The position numbers and the translations under genes are program-made. Under the pieces are notes generated by a model. The model saw only the letters and a program-made list of their open reading frames with translations. It was not told where the DNA came from and did no database searches. From the NCBI GenBank assembly GCA_030425745.1, contig JAUHZW010000110.1:1-7139 (forward strand): DNA of 7,139 nt. The letters are read 5' to 3'. Below, one piece after another: positions 1 through 5,947 of the stretch. This stretch comes from Actinomycetes bacterium. GTDB lineage: Bacteria > Actinomycetota > Actinomycetes > S36-B12. Position 1 is the stretch's first letter, and each line of letters begins with the position of its first letter.

Positions 1-1
1 G

Positions 2-643
2 GGTCTGGACGTGGGCCGGTTCGTCGCTGTCTCGGACCGTCGTTGGCAGGACCACCGCGAGGAGGTCCTGGCCGAGGTGGCCGACCTCGGCCTGCCCGTC
101 TTCGTCAAGCCGGCCCGGGCCGGATCATCCATGGGCATCACCAAGGTCACGAGAGCTGACGACGTCGCCGCCGCCATCGACGCCGCGCGTGAGCACGACC
201 CCCGCGTCATCGTCGAGGCGGCGGTCGAGTCCGCACGTGAGATCGAATGCGGAGTCCTCGTGGACTCTGAGGGTCGCCCGCACGCGAGCAGGTGCGCGGA
301 GATCGTCGTCAATGCTGGGCACGAGTTCTACGACTATGCGGCGAAGTACCTCGACGACTCCGCCACGCTCATTGTCCCCGCGGATGTGGACGCTGAGACC
401 GAGCGGATCATCCAGGAGATGGCCGTCCGGGCCTTCGACGCGCTCGCCTGCGAGGGTCTGGCACGGGCGGACTTCTTCCTGCGCGCGGACGGCTCGATCG
501 TGCTCAACGAGGTCAACACCATGCCGGGCTTCACCTCTATCTCGATGTACCCCCGCATGTGGGAGGCATCCGGCATCGACTACGCGGCGCTGGTCGACCG
601 GCTCGTGCAGGACGCGCTGCGCAAGGGCACCGGGCTGCGCTGA
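2..643 (+). CDS. ddl: D-alanine--D-alanine ligase, C-terminal part (5' end outside the window)
   Basis: ATP-grasp ligase that joins two D-alanines in the cytoplasm to supply the D-Ala-D-Ala end of peptidoglycan precursors. The frame is open from the first bases, so the gene begins upstream; 213 codons are visible of about 350-370 usual for the family. The GTG at 11 is internal, not a start. Numbering from the first full codon, the visible part has the ATP-binding Lys36 in FVKP, the GSSMGI loop (41-46), YDYAAKY (110-116) and the metal-binding LNEVNTMPGFT (168-178, with Glu170 and Asn172). Tyr116 corresponds, from memory of E. coli DdlB, to Tyr216 of the YDYEAKY segment, which marks D-Ala-D-Ala ligases; VanA-type D-lactate ligases have His in the equivalent loop. 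So a normal vancomycin-sensitive type is inferred. It is followed 47 bp later by thiL in the same direction, with no terminator-like hairpin between them, so co-transcription is likely. Confidence 0.96.
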   Translation, partial: GLDVGRFVAVSDRRWQDHREEVLAEVADLGLPVFVKPARAGSSMGITKVTRADDVAAAIDAAREHDPRVIVEAAVESAREIECGVLVDSEGRPHASRCAEIVVNAGHEFYDYAAKYLDDSATLIVPADVDAETERIIQEMAVRAFDALACEGLARADFFLRADGSIVLNEVNTMPGFTSISMYPRMWEASGIDYAALVDRLVQDALRKGTGLR

Positions 644-690
644 GGCACGCCTCACCGGCCCCGTGGCTCCGGGCTGACAGACTTCGTCCC

Positions 691-1644
691 ATGGGTTCAG
701 AGACCACGCTCCAGGACACCGGTGAGTTCCCGCTCATCGACCGCCTCACTGCCGGTCTGGCCGACGACGATCGGGTGCTGGTGGGCCCCGGAGACGATGC
801 GGCACTGCTGGCGGCTCCCGGCGGATCGGTCGTCGTGACCTGCGACGTGCTGATCGAGGGACAGCACTTCCGTCGCGACTGGTCAACCGCCATCGACATC
901 GGCCGCAAGGCGGCGGCCGCTTCCCTGGCCGACGTCGCGGCCATGGGGGCCACGGCGACCGGGCTGGTGGTGGGTTTCGCGGGACCGCCCGACCTGCCCA
1001 CCGCGTGGGCGGTCGAGTGCACCGCCGGTCTTCGCGAGGAGGCGGCGACGGTCGGTGCTGCGCTGATCGGCGGCGATGTGGTCCAGGCGCCGCAGATCGT
1101 TCTCAGCATCACCGCCCTCGGGGACCTCGGCGGTCGTGCCCCGGTTCTCCGGTCAGGGGCTCGCCCCGGAGACATCGTGGCGGTCGCGGGCCGGCTGGGC
1201 TGGTCCGCGGCCGGGCTGGCCCTGCTGTCACGCGGATTCCGCTCGCCCAAGGTGCTGGTCGATGCGCATCGCTTCCCCGAGCCGCCCTACTCAGCCGGAC
1301 CTGCGGCGGCGGATGCGGGAGCCACCTCGATGATCGACGTGAGCGACGGGCTGGTGGCGGACGCCCGGCACCTGGCCGAGGCATCCGGTGTCGTCCTCCG
1401 GATGGTCACCGACGGGTGGGAGGTTCCTGAGCAGATGCAGGCGGCCGCGGCCGCCTACAACACCGATGCGTTGGAGTGGATGCTGACCGGGGGAGAGGAC
1501 CACGCCCTGCTGGCGACGTTCCCGGCAGGCTCAGCCCTGCCGGAGGGATTCCGGGAGATCGGTTCCGTCGAGGCCGGTCAGCCCGCTGTCGTCGTCGATG
1601 ACGTCGTCAGGGAGGCCGACGGGGGATTCCGGCACTTCGCCTGA
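691..1644 (+). CDS. thiL: Thiamine-monophosphate kinase
   Basis: ATP-dependent phosphorylation of thiamine monophosphate to thiamine diphosphate, the last step of cofactor synthesis in the cytoplasm. The protein is 317 aa, close to the family's usual 310-350. Family motifs appear in order: GEFPLIDRL (11-19), GPGDDAALL with Asp35/Asp36 (32-40), CDVLIEGQHF with Asp52 and His59 (51-60), the LADVAAMGA signature (79-87), GGDV (127-130), DVSDGL (216-221) and TGGEDHALL (266-274). All expected acidic metal and ATP ligands appear intact. ATG 691 was chosen because the GEF motif then lies about ten residues in, as in homologues, and the frame offers no start codon close upstream. No Shine-Dalgarno sequence is visible before it (the stretch 670-690 lacks AGGAG-like bases), so translation may depend on reading through from ddl. 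The stop codon lies inside a repeat shared with the convergent rpmB stop. Confidence 0.96.
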   Translation: MGSETTLQDTGEFPLIDRLTAGLADDDRVLVGPGDDAALLAAPGGSVVVTCDVLIEGQHFRRDWSTAIDIGRKAAAASLADVAAMGATATGLVVGFAGPPDLPTAWAVECTAGLREEAATVGAALIGGDVVQAPQIVLSITALGDLGGRAPVLRSGARPGDIVAVAGRLGWSAAGLALLSRGFRSPKVLVDAHRFPEPPYSAGPAAADAGATSMIDVSDGLVADARHLAEASGVVLRMVTDGWEVPEQMQAAAAAYNTDALEWMLTGGEDHALLATFPAGSALPEGFREIGSVEAGQPAVVVDDVVREADGGFRHFA

Positions 1645-1679
1645 GATCAGGCGGGCGCCATGCTGCCTGAGATCAGGCG
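1638..1679. terminator. Candidate bidirectional terminator hairpin between convergent thiL and rpmB
   Basis: CGCCTGA (1638-1644) pairs with TCAGGCG (1673-1679). After a GA/GA internal mismatch (1645-1646 with 1671-1672), TCAGGC (1647-1652) pairs with GCCTGA (1665-1670), leaving a 12-nt loop. The result is a 13-bp GC-rich stem interrupted once. It sits exactly where the two convergent transcripts end, and both stop codons are inside the stem (thiL TGA 1642-1644; rpmB stop 1675-1673). No T-tract follows on either strand, so this is not a textbook intrinsic terminator; many actinobacterial terminators lack one. Terminator function is inferred from fold and position. Confidence 0.55.
1639..1679. 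repeat. Two exact copies of a 15-bp near-palindromic direct repeat
   Basis: GCCTGAGATCAGGCG occurs at 1639-1653 and again, base for base, at 1665-1679, with 11 bp between them. Each copy is itself an interrupted palindrome (GCCTGA, GA, TCAGGC), so the copies can pair with each other as well as repeat. The first copy carries the thiL stop codon and the second carries the rpmB stop codon. Confidence 0.9.
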
Positions 1680-1861
1680 CGGACGACCTTGCCGGCCTTG
1701 ATGCAGGAGGTGCAGGCGTTCACGCGCTTGGGGGTGCCATTGGTCACCGTGCGGACGCTCTGGATGTTCGGGTTCCAACGGCGGTTGGTGCGCCGGTGGG
1801 AGTGCGAGACGCTCTTCCCGAAGCCGGGGCCCTTGCCGCAGACGTCGCAGGTGGCAGCCAC
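1673..1861 (-). CDS. rpmB: 50S ribosomal protein L28, zinc-ribbon (C+) form
   Basis: Small basic protein of the large ribosomal subunit, 62 aa. It begins with the L28 signature CDVCGKGP followed by GKSVSHSHRRTNRRWNPNIQ. Two cysteine pairs, Cys5-Cys8 and Cys50-Cys53 (CTSC), form a zinc ribbon, so this is the zinc-dependent housekeeping form and not the cysteine-free version that some bacteria express under zinc starvation. The start is GTG (1861-1859 read on the minus strand), supported by a strong AAAGGAGA ribosome binding site 5 nt upstream. The gene is transcribed against all its neighbours: it converges on thiL and diverges from the fakA-like operon. No other ribosomal protein gene is adjacent. 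Confidence 0.97.
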   Translation of the reverse strand: MAATCDVCGKGPGFGKSVSHSHRRTNRRWNPNIQSVRTVTNGTPKRVNACTSCIKAGKVVRA

Positions 1862-1866
1862 GGTGT

Positions 1867-1874
1867 TCTCCTTT
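1867..1874 (-). promoter_or_regulatory. Ribosome binding site of rpmB
   Basis: Read on the minus strand this is AAAGGAGA, followed by 5 nt and then the GTG start. It sits in a locally A+T-rich patch (1867-1880), unusual in this window, which would keep the start site unstructured. It decides in favour of the GTG at 1861. Confidence 0.85.
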
Positions 1875-1879
1875 AATCT

Positions 1880-1893
1880 TCCGCCGGTGCGGA
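1880..1893 (-). promoter_or_regulatory. Small hairpin just upstream of the rpmB ribosome binding site
   Basis: On the minus strand TCCGC and GCGGA (5-bp stem, ACCG loop) lie 5 nt before the AAAGGAGA site. This is seen directly as an exact inverted repeat. Short GC-rich inverted repeats occur by chance in such DNA, so a role in controlling L28 translation is only a possibility. Confidence 0.3.
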
Positions 1894-1950
1894 GGGTCTG
1901 TGCGCCTCAGGCTCACCCCGGTACTTCTTTCCGAGGACAGCCACGGGTCA

Positions 1951-1967
1951 GCGGCAGCGCTTGCCGC
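1951..1967. promoter_or_regulatory. Inverted repeat at the expected 5' end of the rpmB transcript
   Basis: GCGGCA (1951-1956) and TGCCGC (1962-1967) form an exact 6-bp inverted repeat around a 5-nt loop. It begins about 9 bp downstream of the candidate rpmB -10 box, so it would fold as a hairpin at or near the 5' end of the rpmB mRNA, or serve as a protein-binding site at the start of transcription. Function is inferred from position alone. Confidence 0.35.
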
Positions 1968-1975
1968 GAGGGCCA

Positions 1976-2004
1976 AGAGTAGCCGAGACGGTGGCGCTGA
2001 CCAA
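1976..2004 (-). promoter_or_regulatory. Candidate housekeeping sigma promoter for rpmB
   Basis: Read on the minus strand, TTGGTC (2004-1999) is followed by a 17-bp spacer and TACTCT (1981-1976). The -35 box shares TTG with the consensus and the -10 box fits the TAnnnT pattern common in actinobacteria; spacing is ideal. Transcription would begin near 1969-1967, giving an untranslated leader of about 105 nt before the GTG start. This is the best promoter match I found in the 178-bp divergent gap. Confidence 0.5.
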
Positions 2005-2013
2005 AAGGGAGGG

Positions 2014-2019
2014 TACGGT
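2014..2019 (+). promoter_or_regulatory. Possible -10 element for the fakA-like/recG/rsmD/coaD operon
   Basis: TACGGT fits TAnnnT and lies 26 bp before the preferred GTG start, but there is no recognisable -35 box 16-18 bp upstream. If real, the leader would be only about 14 nt and the promoter would overlap that of rpmB. A promoter must lie somewhere in 1862-2033, because the gene upstream points the other way. Confidence 0.25.
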
Positions 2020-2028
2020 CGGGCCGTC

Positions 2029-2034
2029 AGGAGG
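2029..2034 (+). promoter_or_regulatory. Ribosome binding site that decides the fakA-like start
   Basis: AGGAGG is a perfect Shine-Dalgarno core. It overlaps the first base of the in-frame GTG at 2034, so that codon cannot be its start. The next in-frame GTG, at 2040, has the normal 5-nt spacing and is preferred. Confidence 0.8.
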
Positions 2035-2039
2035 TGACG

Positions 2040-3716
2040 GTGACCACTCGGGACCCCAAGGTGATCTCTGCCGCGCTGGTGCGTGACTGGGTCCAGCACG
2101 CCCTCGCCGGGCTTAGCGAGGCACGCGCGCATATCGATGCCCTCAACGTGTATCCCGTCCCGGACGGCGACACCGGTACCAACCTCTACCTGACCCTCGC
2201 CTCGGCGGCGACCTCCGTGTCGGAGTGCTGCGAGGAGGGAGAGTCGGCCGACGGTCCGGGCTCGGTCTCGGGGGCCGCGGCAGCGTCGGCCATGGCCACC
2301 GGGGCGCTCATGGGGGCTCGGGGCAACTCCGGGGTGATCATGTCCCAGATCCTGCGCGGGGCGGGTGACGTCCTGGGCCAGACCGGAGACGTCCTGCTCG
2401 ACGGAGGTGCGGTCCATCGGATGCTGCGACGGGCGTCGGACCTCGCGTACGAGGCCGTCGCCCACCCGGTCGAAGGGACGATTCTCACGGTCATCCGGGG
2501 CGCGGCTGACGGAGCGGCGGAGGCACTGGGCGGGGACGACGCTCCAGGTGCCGCTGACGGCGGAGATGCCCGCCGCGTGCTGTCGGCCGCTCTGGAGGCG
2601 GCGCAGGAGGCCCTCGACCGGACGCCCACCATGCTCGAGTCCCTGCGGCTCGCGGGCGTCGTCGATGCGGGTGGTCAGGGACTCATCGTGGTGCTCGCGG
2701 CGCTGCATGCAGCACTGGACGGCGCCCCGATTCCTGACACCGCCACGGACACGGCCGTGGTCGACACCCTGCAGCCGCACGTCGTTCCGCCCGACTACGA
2801 GGGCCCGGCCTACGAGGTCATGTACCTGCTGGATGCCGACCCCGATGACATTCCCGATCTCAAGGCGACCCTCGATGCGCTCGGCGACAGCCTGGTCCTC
2901 GTCGGAGCCGACCGACTGTGGAACATCCACGTGCATGTCGACGACGCCGGTGCTGCCGTCGAGGCCGGCTTGGCCGTCGGCCGGCCGTCGCGGATCCGGA
3001 TCACCCATCTCCTGGCCGACCACACGACCGTGCCCTCGACGCCCCCCGCCGCTGCGCGACGTCGACTGGTCGCGGTGTCCCATGCGCCGGGTGTCGCGCA
3101 ACTGCTCGAAGGTGCCGGCGTCATCACCGTCGCCGCGCAGCCGCAGGTGCGACCCTCGACCGCCGAGCTGCTGGCCGGGATCGAGGAGGCGTCGGCGCCC
3201 GAGGTCGTGGTGCTGCCCAGCGACAAGGACACCACCGGGGTGGCCGAGATCGCGGCGCGGGAGGCCCGGGCCGCCGGGATGCGGGTCTCGGTGATCCCGA
3301 CCCGCTCGATTGTCCAGAGCCTCGCGGCCGTGGCCGTGCATGACCCTGATGCCCGGTTCGACGAGGACGTCGTCGCCATGACCCGGGCTGTCGGCGCGAC
3401 CCGCTACGGCGCCGTGACGATCGCCAGTCGCGACGCGCTGACCACTGTGGGGCCCTGCCGGGTCGGCGATGTGCTCGGACTGGTCGACGGCGACATCGTG
3501 CTGGTCGGCAGGGACGTGACGTCAGTGGTGCGTGACATGCTCACCGGCATGCTGGCCGTCGGTGGGGAGCTCGTCACCCTCCTCTACGGCTGCGATGCCT
3601 CCGCCGATCTGCGGTCGGAACTCGAGCCCTGGCTCGACGAGACCTTCCCCCTCGCTGAGGTGGTCGCCTACGACGCCGGCCAGCCGCTGTGGCCGCTCAT
3701 CCTCGGTGTCGAGTGA
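2040..3716 (+). CDS. DAK2/DhaL-domain protein, FakA/YloV-like fatty-acid kinase subunit
   Basis: The protein is 558 aa with three parts. The N-terminal DhaL-type ATP-binding domain (about 8-205) has NVYPVPDGDTGTN (36-48) with the aspartates that hold Mg-ATP, RGNSG (94-98) and DAGGQGL (209-215). A middle domain (about 255-325) contains YEVMYLL (258-264) and HVH (297-299). A C-terminal domain (about 345-558) has VSHAPGV, RPST (371-374) and IPTRSIVQS (418-426), matching the VSPGEG, NPST and IPTK regions of Firmicutes homologues. In Staphylococcus aureus, FakA with DegV-like FakB phosphorylates fatty acids; the same role here is inferred. It is not a glycerone kinase, since no DhaK domain or gene is present. 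The middle-domain cysteine expected in FakA (Tyr-Cys-Thr-Glu region) appears to be Glu259. GTG 2040 is preferred over GTG 2034 by its Shine-Dalgarno spacing. Its stop overlaps the recG start. No FakB gene is visible. Confidence 0.88.
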   Translation: MTTRDPKVISAALVRDWVQHALAGLSEARAHIDALNVYPVPDGDTGTNLYLTLASAATSVSECCEEGESADGPGSVSGAAAASAMATGALMGARGNSGVIMSQILRGAGDVLGQTGDVLLDGGAVHRMLRRASDLAYEAVAHPVEGTILTVIRGAADGAAEALGGDDAPGAADGGDARRVLSAALEAAQEALDRTPTMLESLRLAGVVDAGGQGLIVVLAALHAALDGAPIPDTATDTAVVDTLQPHVVPPDYEGPAYEVMYLLDADPDDIPDLKATLDALGDSLVLVGADRLWNIHVHVDDAGAAVEAGLAVGRPSRIRITHLLADHTTVPSTPPAAARRRLVAVSHAPGVAQLLEGAGVITVAAQPQVRPSTAELLAGIEEASAPEVVVLPSDKDTTGVAEIAAREARAAGMRVSVIPTRSIVQSLAAVAVHDPDARFDEDVVAMTRAVGATRYGAVTIASRDALTTVGPCRVGDVLGLVDGDIVLVGRDVTSVVRDMLTGMLAVGGELVTLLYGCDASADLRSELEPWLDETFPLAEVVAYDAGQPLWPLILGVE

Positions 3717-5941
3717 GCAGCGCTGGACTGCCCGACCCGGGCGAGGGGATCCTGAACCGGCGCCTGTCGGGCCTGCTCGGCGGCAAGACCGCCGATGCGC
3801 TGCGCACGAAGCTCGGGCTGAGCACCGTCGAGGATCTCCTTCGCCACTATCCCCGGCGCTATGCCGAGCGCGGGGAACTCACCGCGCTCGGGGACTTCGA
3901 CGAGGGTGAGCAGGTCACGGTGCTGGGCGTCGTCGTGAAGGTCGAGACCCGCCCCATGCGTCAGCGTCGCGGCACCATCCTCGAGGCGACGATCAGTGAC
4001 GGAGTCGAGGACATGCGGCTCACCTTCTTCAACCAGAAGTGGCGAGAGAAGCAGCTCACTCCCGGACGGCGCGGCCTGTTCGGCGGGCAGGTCAGCCGCT
4101 ATCGCGGCCGGCTCCAACTGGCCCACCCGGAGTTCGAGATGCTGCCCGACGGGGCACCGGAGGACGACCTCGCGGCCCTGGAGTTCGCCGGAGCCCTGAT
4201 CCCGATCTATCCAGCTGTCCGGGGCATCACGTCCTGGCAGATCAGCCAGGCCATCGATCTGGTTCTGGCCCAGATCGGCGACCTGCCCGACCCGCTCCCG
4301 GTAGACGTGCGCAGCGAACACGGCCTTGTCGGGCTCACGGATGCTCTGTGGGGCATCCATCGGCCCAGCAGTCGGGAGGCGCTCGATGCGGCCGTCGACC
4401 GGCTCCGGTTCGAAGAGGCGTTCGTGCTGCAGGTCCTGCTCGCGCAGCGGCGCGCCGAGACCAGGGCGCTGACCGCCACCCGTCGGGCGCCGGAGACCAG
4501 CCCGCTGGTCGACGCGTTCGACGCCCGGCTCCCGTTCACCCTCACTGACGGGCAGATGGCGGTGTCCGAGCAGATCGCCGACGACCTGGCCGCGGGACAT
4601 CCGATGCATCGCCTGCTTCAGGGCGACGTCGGCAGCGGCAAGACGGTCGTGGCGCTGCGGGCCATGCTGCGGGTGGTCGATGCCGGCGGGCAGGCCGCGC
4701 TGCTGGCGCCCACCGAGGTGCTCGCTGCCCAGCACCATCGTTCTGTCACCGGGATGCTCGGTCCGCTCGCGGAGCAGGGCCTGCTCGGCGGATCGGAGAT
4801 CGGCACCCGAGTGGCCCTCCTCACCGGGTCCCAGCGCACGGCAGATCGGCGTCGAGCCCTGCTGGAGGTCACGACCGGCGAGGCCGGCATCGTCGTGGGC
4901 ACCCATGCGCTGCTGCAGGAGCATGTCGAGTTCGACGATCTCGCACTGGTGGTCGTCGACGAGCAGCACCGGTTCGGCGTCGAGCAGCGGGCCGCTCTGG
5001 CCGAGAAGTCCCGGGCCGGCACTCGGCCCCATGTGCTCGTCATGACCGCCACCCCCATCCCGCGCACCGTCGCCATGACGATCTTCGGCGACGTCGACGT
5101 ATCCACGTTGGAGGAGGTGCCCTCGGGGCGGGCCGGAGTGACGACCCACATCGTCGTGCCGTCTGAGCGCCCGGCACTCGCCGACCGCACCTGGCAGCGC
5201 GTGCGCGAGGAGGTTGAGGAGGGACATCGGGTGTTCGTCGTCTGCCCGCGGATCGGTGGCGCCGACGCCGACGAGGAGCAGGCACTCCTCCCGAACGATG
5301 CCGAGGACGAGCCACAGCGTGCCGCTGCCGTCCTCGATGTGGCCCGCACCCTCGCGGACGGGCCGCTGGCGGGTCTGCGCGTGGGCATCCTGCATGGCCG
5401 CATGTCACCGGAGGAGAAGGACGACGCCATGCGGCGCTTCGCCGACGTCTCCGCCCCTGACGGACTCGACGTCCTTGTGTCGACGACCGTCATCGAGGTC
5501 GGTGTCGATGTCCCCGATGCCACGATGATGGTCATCATGGACGCCGACCGCTTCGGGATCTCCCAACTGCACCAGCTCCGTGGCCGCGTGGGCCGCGGTT
5601 CGCTGCCCGGTCTGTGTCTGCTCGTCACCGAGGCGCCGCAGGGCTCCCCGGCTCGCGAGCGGCTGGCCGCGGTCGCGTCCACCACCGGCGGATTCCGGCT
5701 GTCCGACATGGATCTCGAACTGCGGCGTGAGGGCGACGTTCTGGGCAGCTCGCAGTCCGGTCACCGGCGCACCCTGCGCCTGCTGGAGGTGGCCCAGCAC
5801 GAGGACGTGATCCATGCTGCCCGCCACGACGCGCATGAGCTGGTCGAGCGCGACCCCGCGCTGGCCGATCACCCCGTCCTGGCAGCCGCAGTGCTCGCGC
5901 TCGTTCAGGACGATCAGGCCGAGTACCTCGAGAAGGCGTAG
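3713..5941 (+). CDS. recG: ATP-dependent DNA helicase RecG
   Basis: Double-stranded DNA translocase that remodels stalled replication forks and branch-migrates Holliday junctions. The 742-aa length is usual for actinobacterial RecG. Residues about 66-150 form the OB-fold wedge that grips branched DNA (TVLGVVVKV, then FFNQKW at 105-110). Helicase motifs follow in order: GDVGSGKT with Lys310 (304-311), the RecG-specific DEQH box (416-419) in VVVDEQHRFGVEQR, TATPIPRT (445-452), STTVIEVGVDVP (590-601) and QLHQLRGRVGRG (618-629). The C-terminal region after 650 (SGHRRTLRLLEVA) fits the translocation segment. An acidic linker (about 515-535) precedes GILHGRM. GTG 3713 overlaps the previous stop as GTGA; no Shine-Dalgarno sequence is visible, so re-initiation from the upstream gene is likely. 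A GTG at 3689 would add eight residues that do not resemble the family. Confidence 0.97.
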   Translation: MSSAGLPDPGEGILNRRLSGLLGGKTADALRTKLGLSTVEDLLRHYPRRYAERGELTALGDFDEGEQVTVLGVVVKVETRPMRQRRGTILEATISDGVEDMRLTFFNQKWREKQLTPGRRGLFGGQVSRYRGRLQLAHPEFEMLPDGAPEDDLAALEFAGALIPIYPAVRGITSWQISQAIDLVLAQIGDLPDPLPVDVRSEHGLVGLTDALWGIHRPSSREALDAAVDRLRFEEAFVLQVLLAQRRAETRALTATRRAPETSPLVDAFDARLPFTLTDGQMAVSEQIADDLAAGHPMHRLLQGDVGSGKTVVALRAMLRVVDAGGQAALLAPTEVLAAQHHRSVTGMLGPLAEQGLLGGSEIGTRVALLTGSQRTADRRRALLEVTTGEAGIVVGTHALLQEHVEFDDLALVVVDEQHRFGVEQRAALAEKSRAGTRPHVLVMTATPIPRTVAMTIFGDVDVSTLEEVPSGRAGVTTHIVVPSERPALADRTWQRVREEVEEGHRVFVVCPRIGGADADEEQALLPNDAEDEPQRAAAVLDVARTLADGPLAGLRVGILHGRMSPEEKDDAMRRFADVSAPDGLDVLVSTTVIEVGVDVPDATMMVIMDADRFGISQLHQLRGRVGRGSLPGLCLLVTEAPQGSPARERLAAVASTTGGFRLSDMDLELRREGDVLGSSQSGHRRTLRLLEVAQHEDVIHAARHDAHELVERDPALADHPVLAAAVLALVQDDQAEYLEKA

Positions 5942-5947
5942 CAGGAA

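Noticed and set aside
2..643. Vancomycin-resistance D-Ala--D-Lac ligase
   Set aside because: The YDYAAKY segment has the tyrosine of ordinary Ddl enzymes, and no vanH- or vanX-like gene is adjacent.
1638..1679. Kink-turn motif, because of the tandem G-A pairs in the hairpin
   Set aside because: A kink-turn needs a three-nucleotide bulge beside the G-A pairs; here the internal loop is symmetric with no bulge.
1639..1679. CRISPR array or attachment-site repeats
   Set aside because: Only two copies, an 11-bp spacer, and no cas, integrase or tRNA gene nearby; the fold and position between convergent genes suit a terminator better.
2034..2036. GTG 2034 as the start of the fakA-like gene
   Set aside because: Its first base is part of the AGGAGG ribosome binding site, so spacing is impossible; GTG 2040 has normal spacing.
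1647..3341. 564-codon open frame on the minus strand, covering rpmB and most of the fakA-like gene
   Set aside because: Rich in Arg, Gly, Asp and His with no recognisable domain, and it runs opposite two well-identified genes. Long antisense frames are expected where codon third positions are mostly G or C.
2040..3716. Glycerone (dihydroxyacetone) kinase as the function of the DAK2-domain gene
   Set aside because: Only the DhaL-type nucleotide domain is present, fused to FakA-like middle and C-terminal domains; there is no DhaK substrate-binding domain or neighbour.
3668..5395. 575-codon open frame on the minus strand, opposite recG
   Set aside because: Low-complexity composition typical of the complement of GC-rich coding DNA; RecG on the + strand accounts for this stretch completely.
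4618..5709. 363-codon minus-strand frame rich in Ser, Arg and Thr
   Set aside because: Another antisense shadow of recG, with no motif and no credible ribosome binding context.
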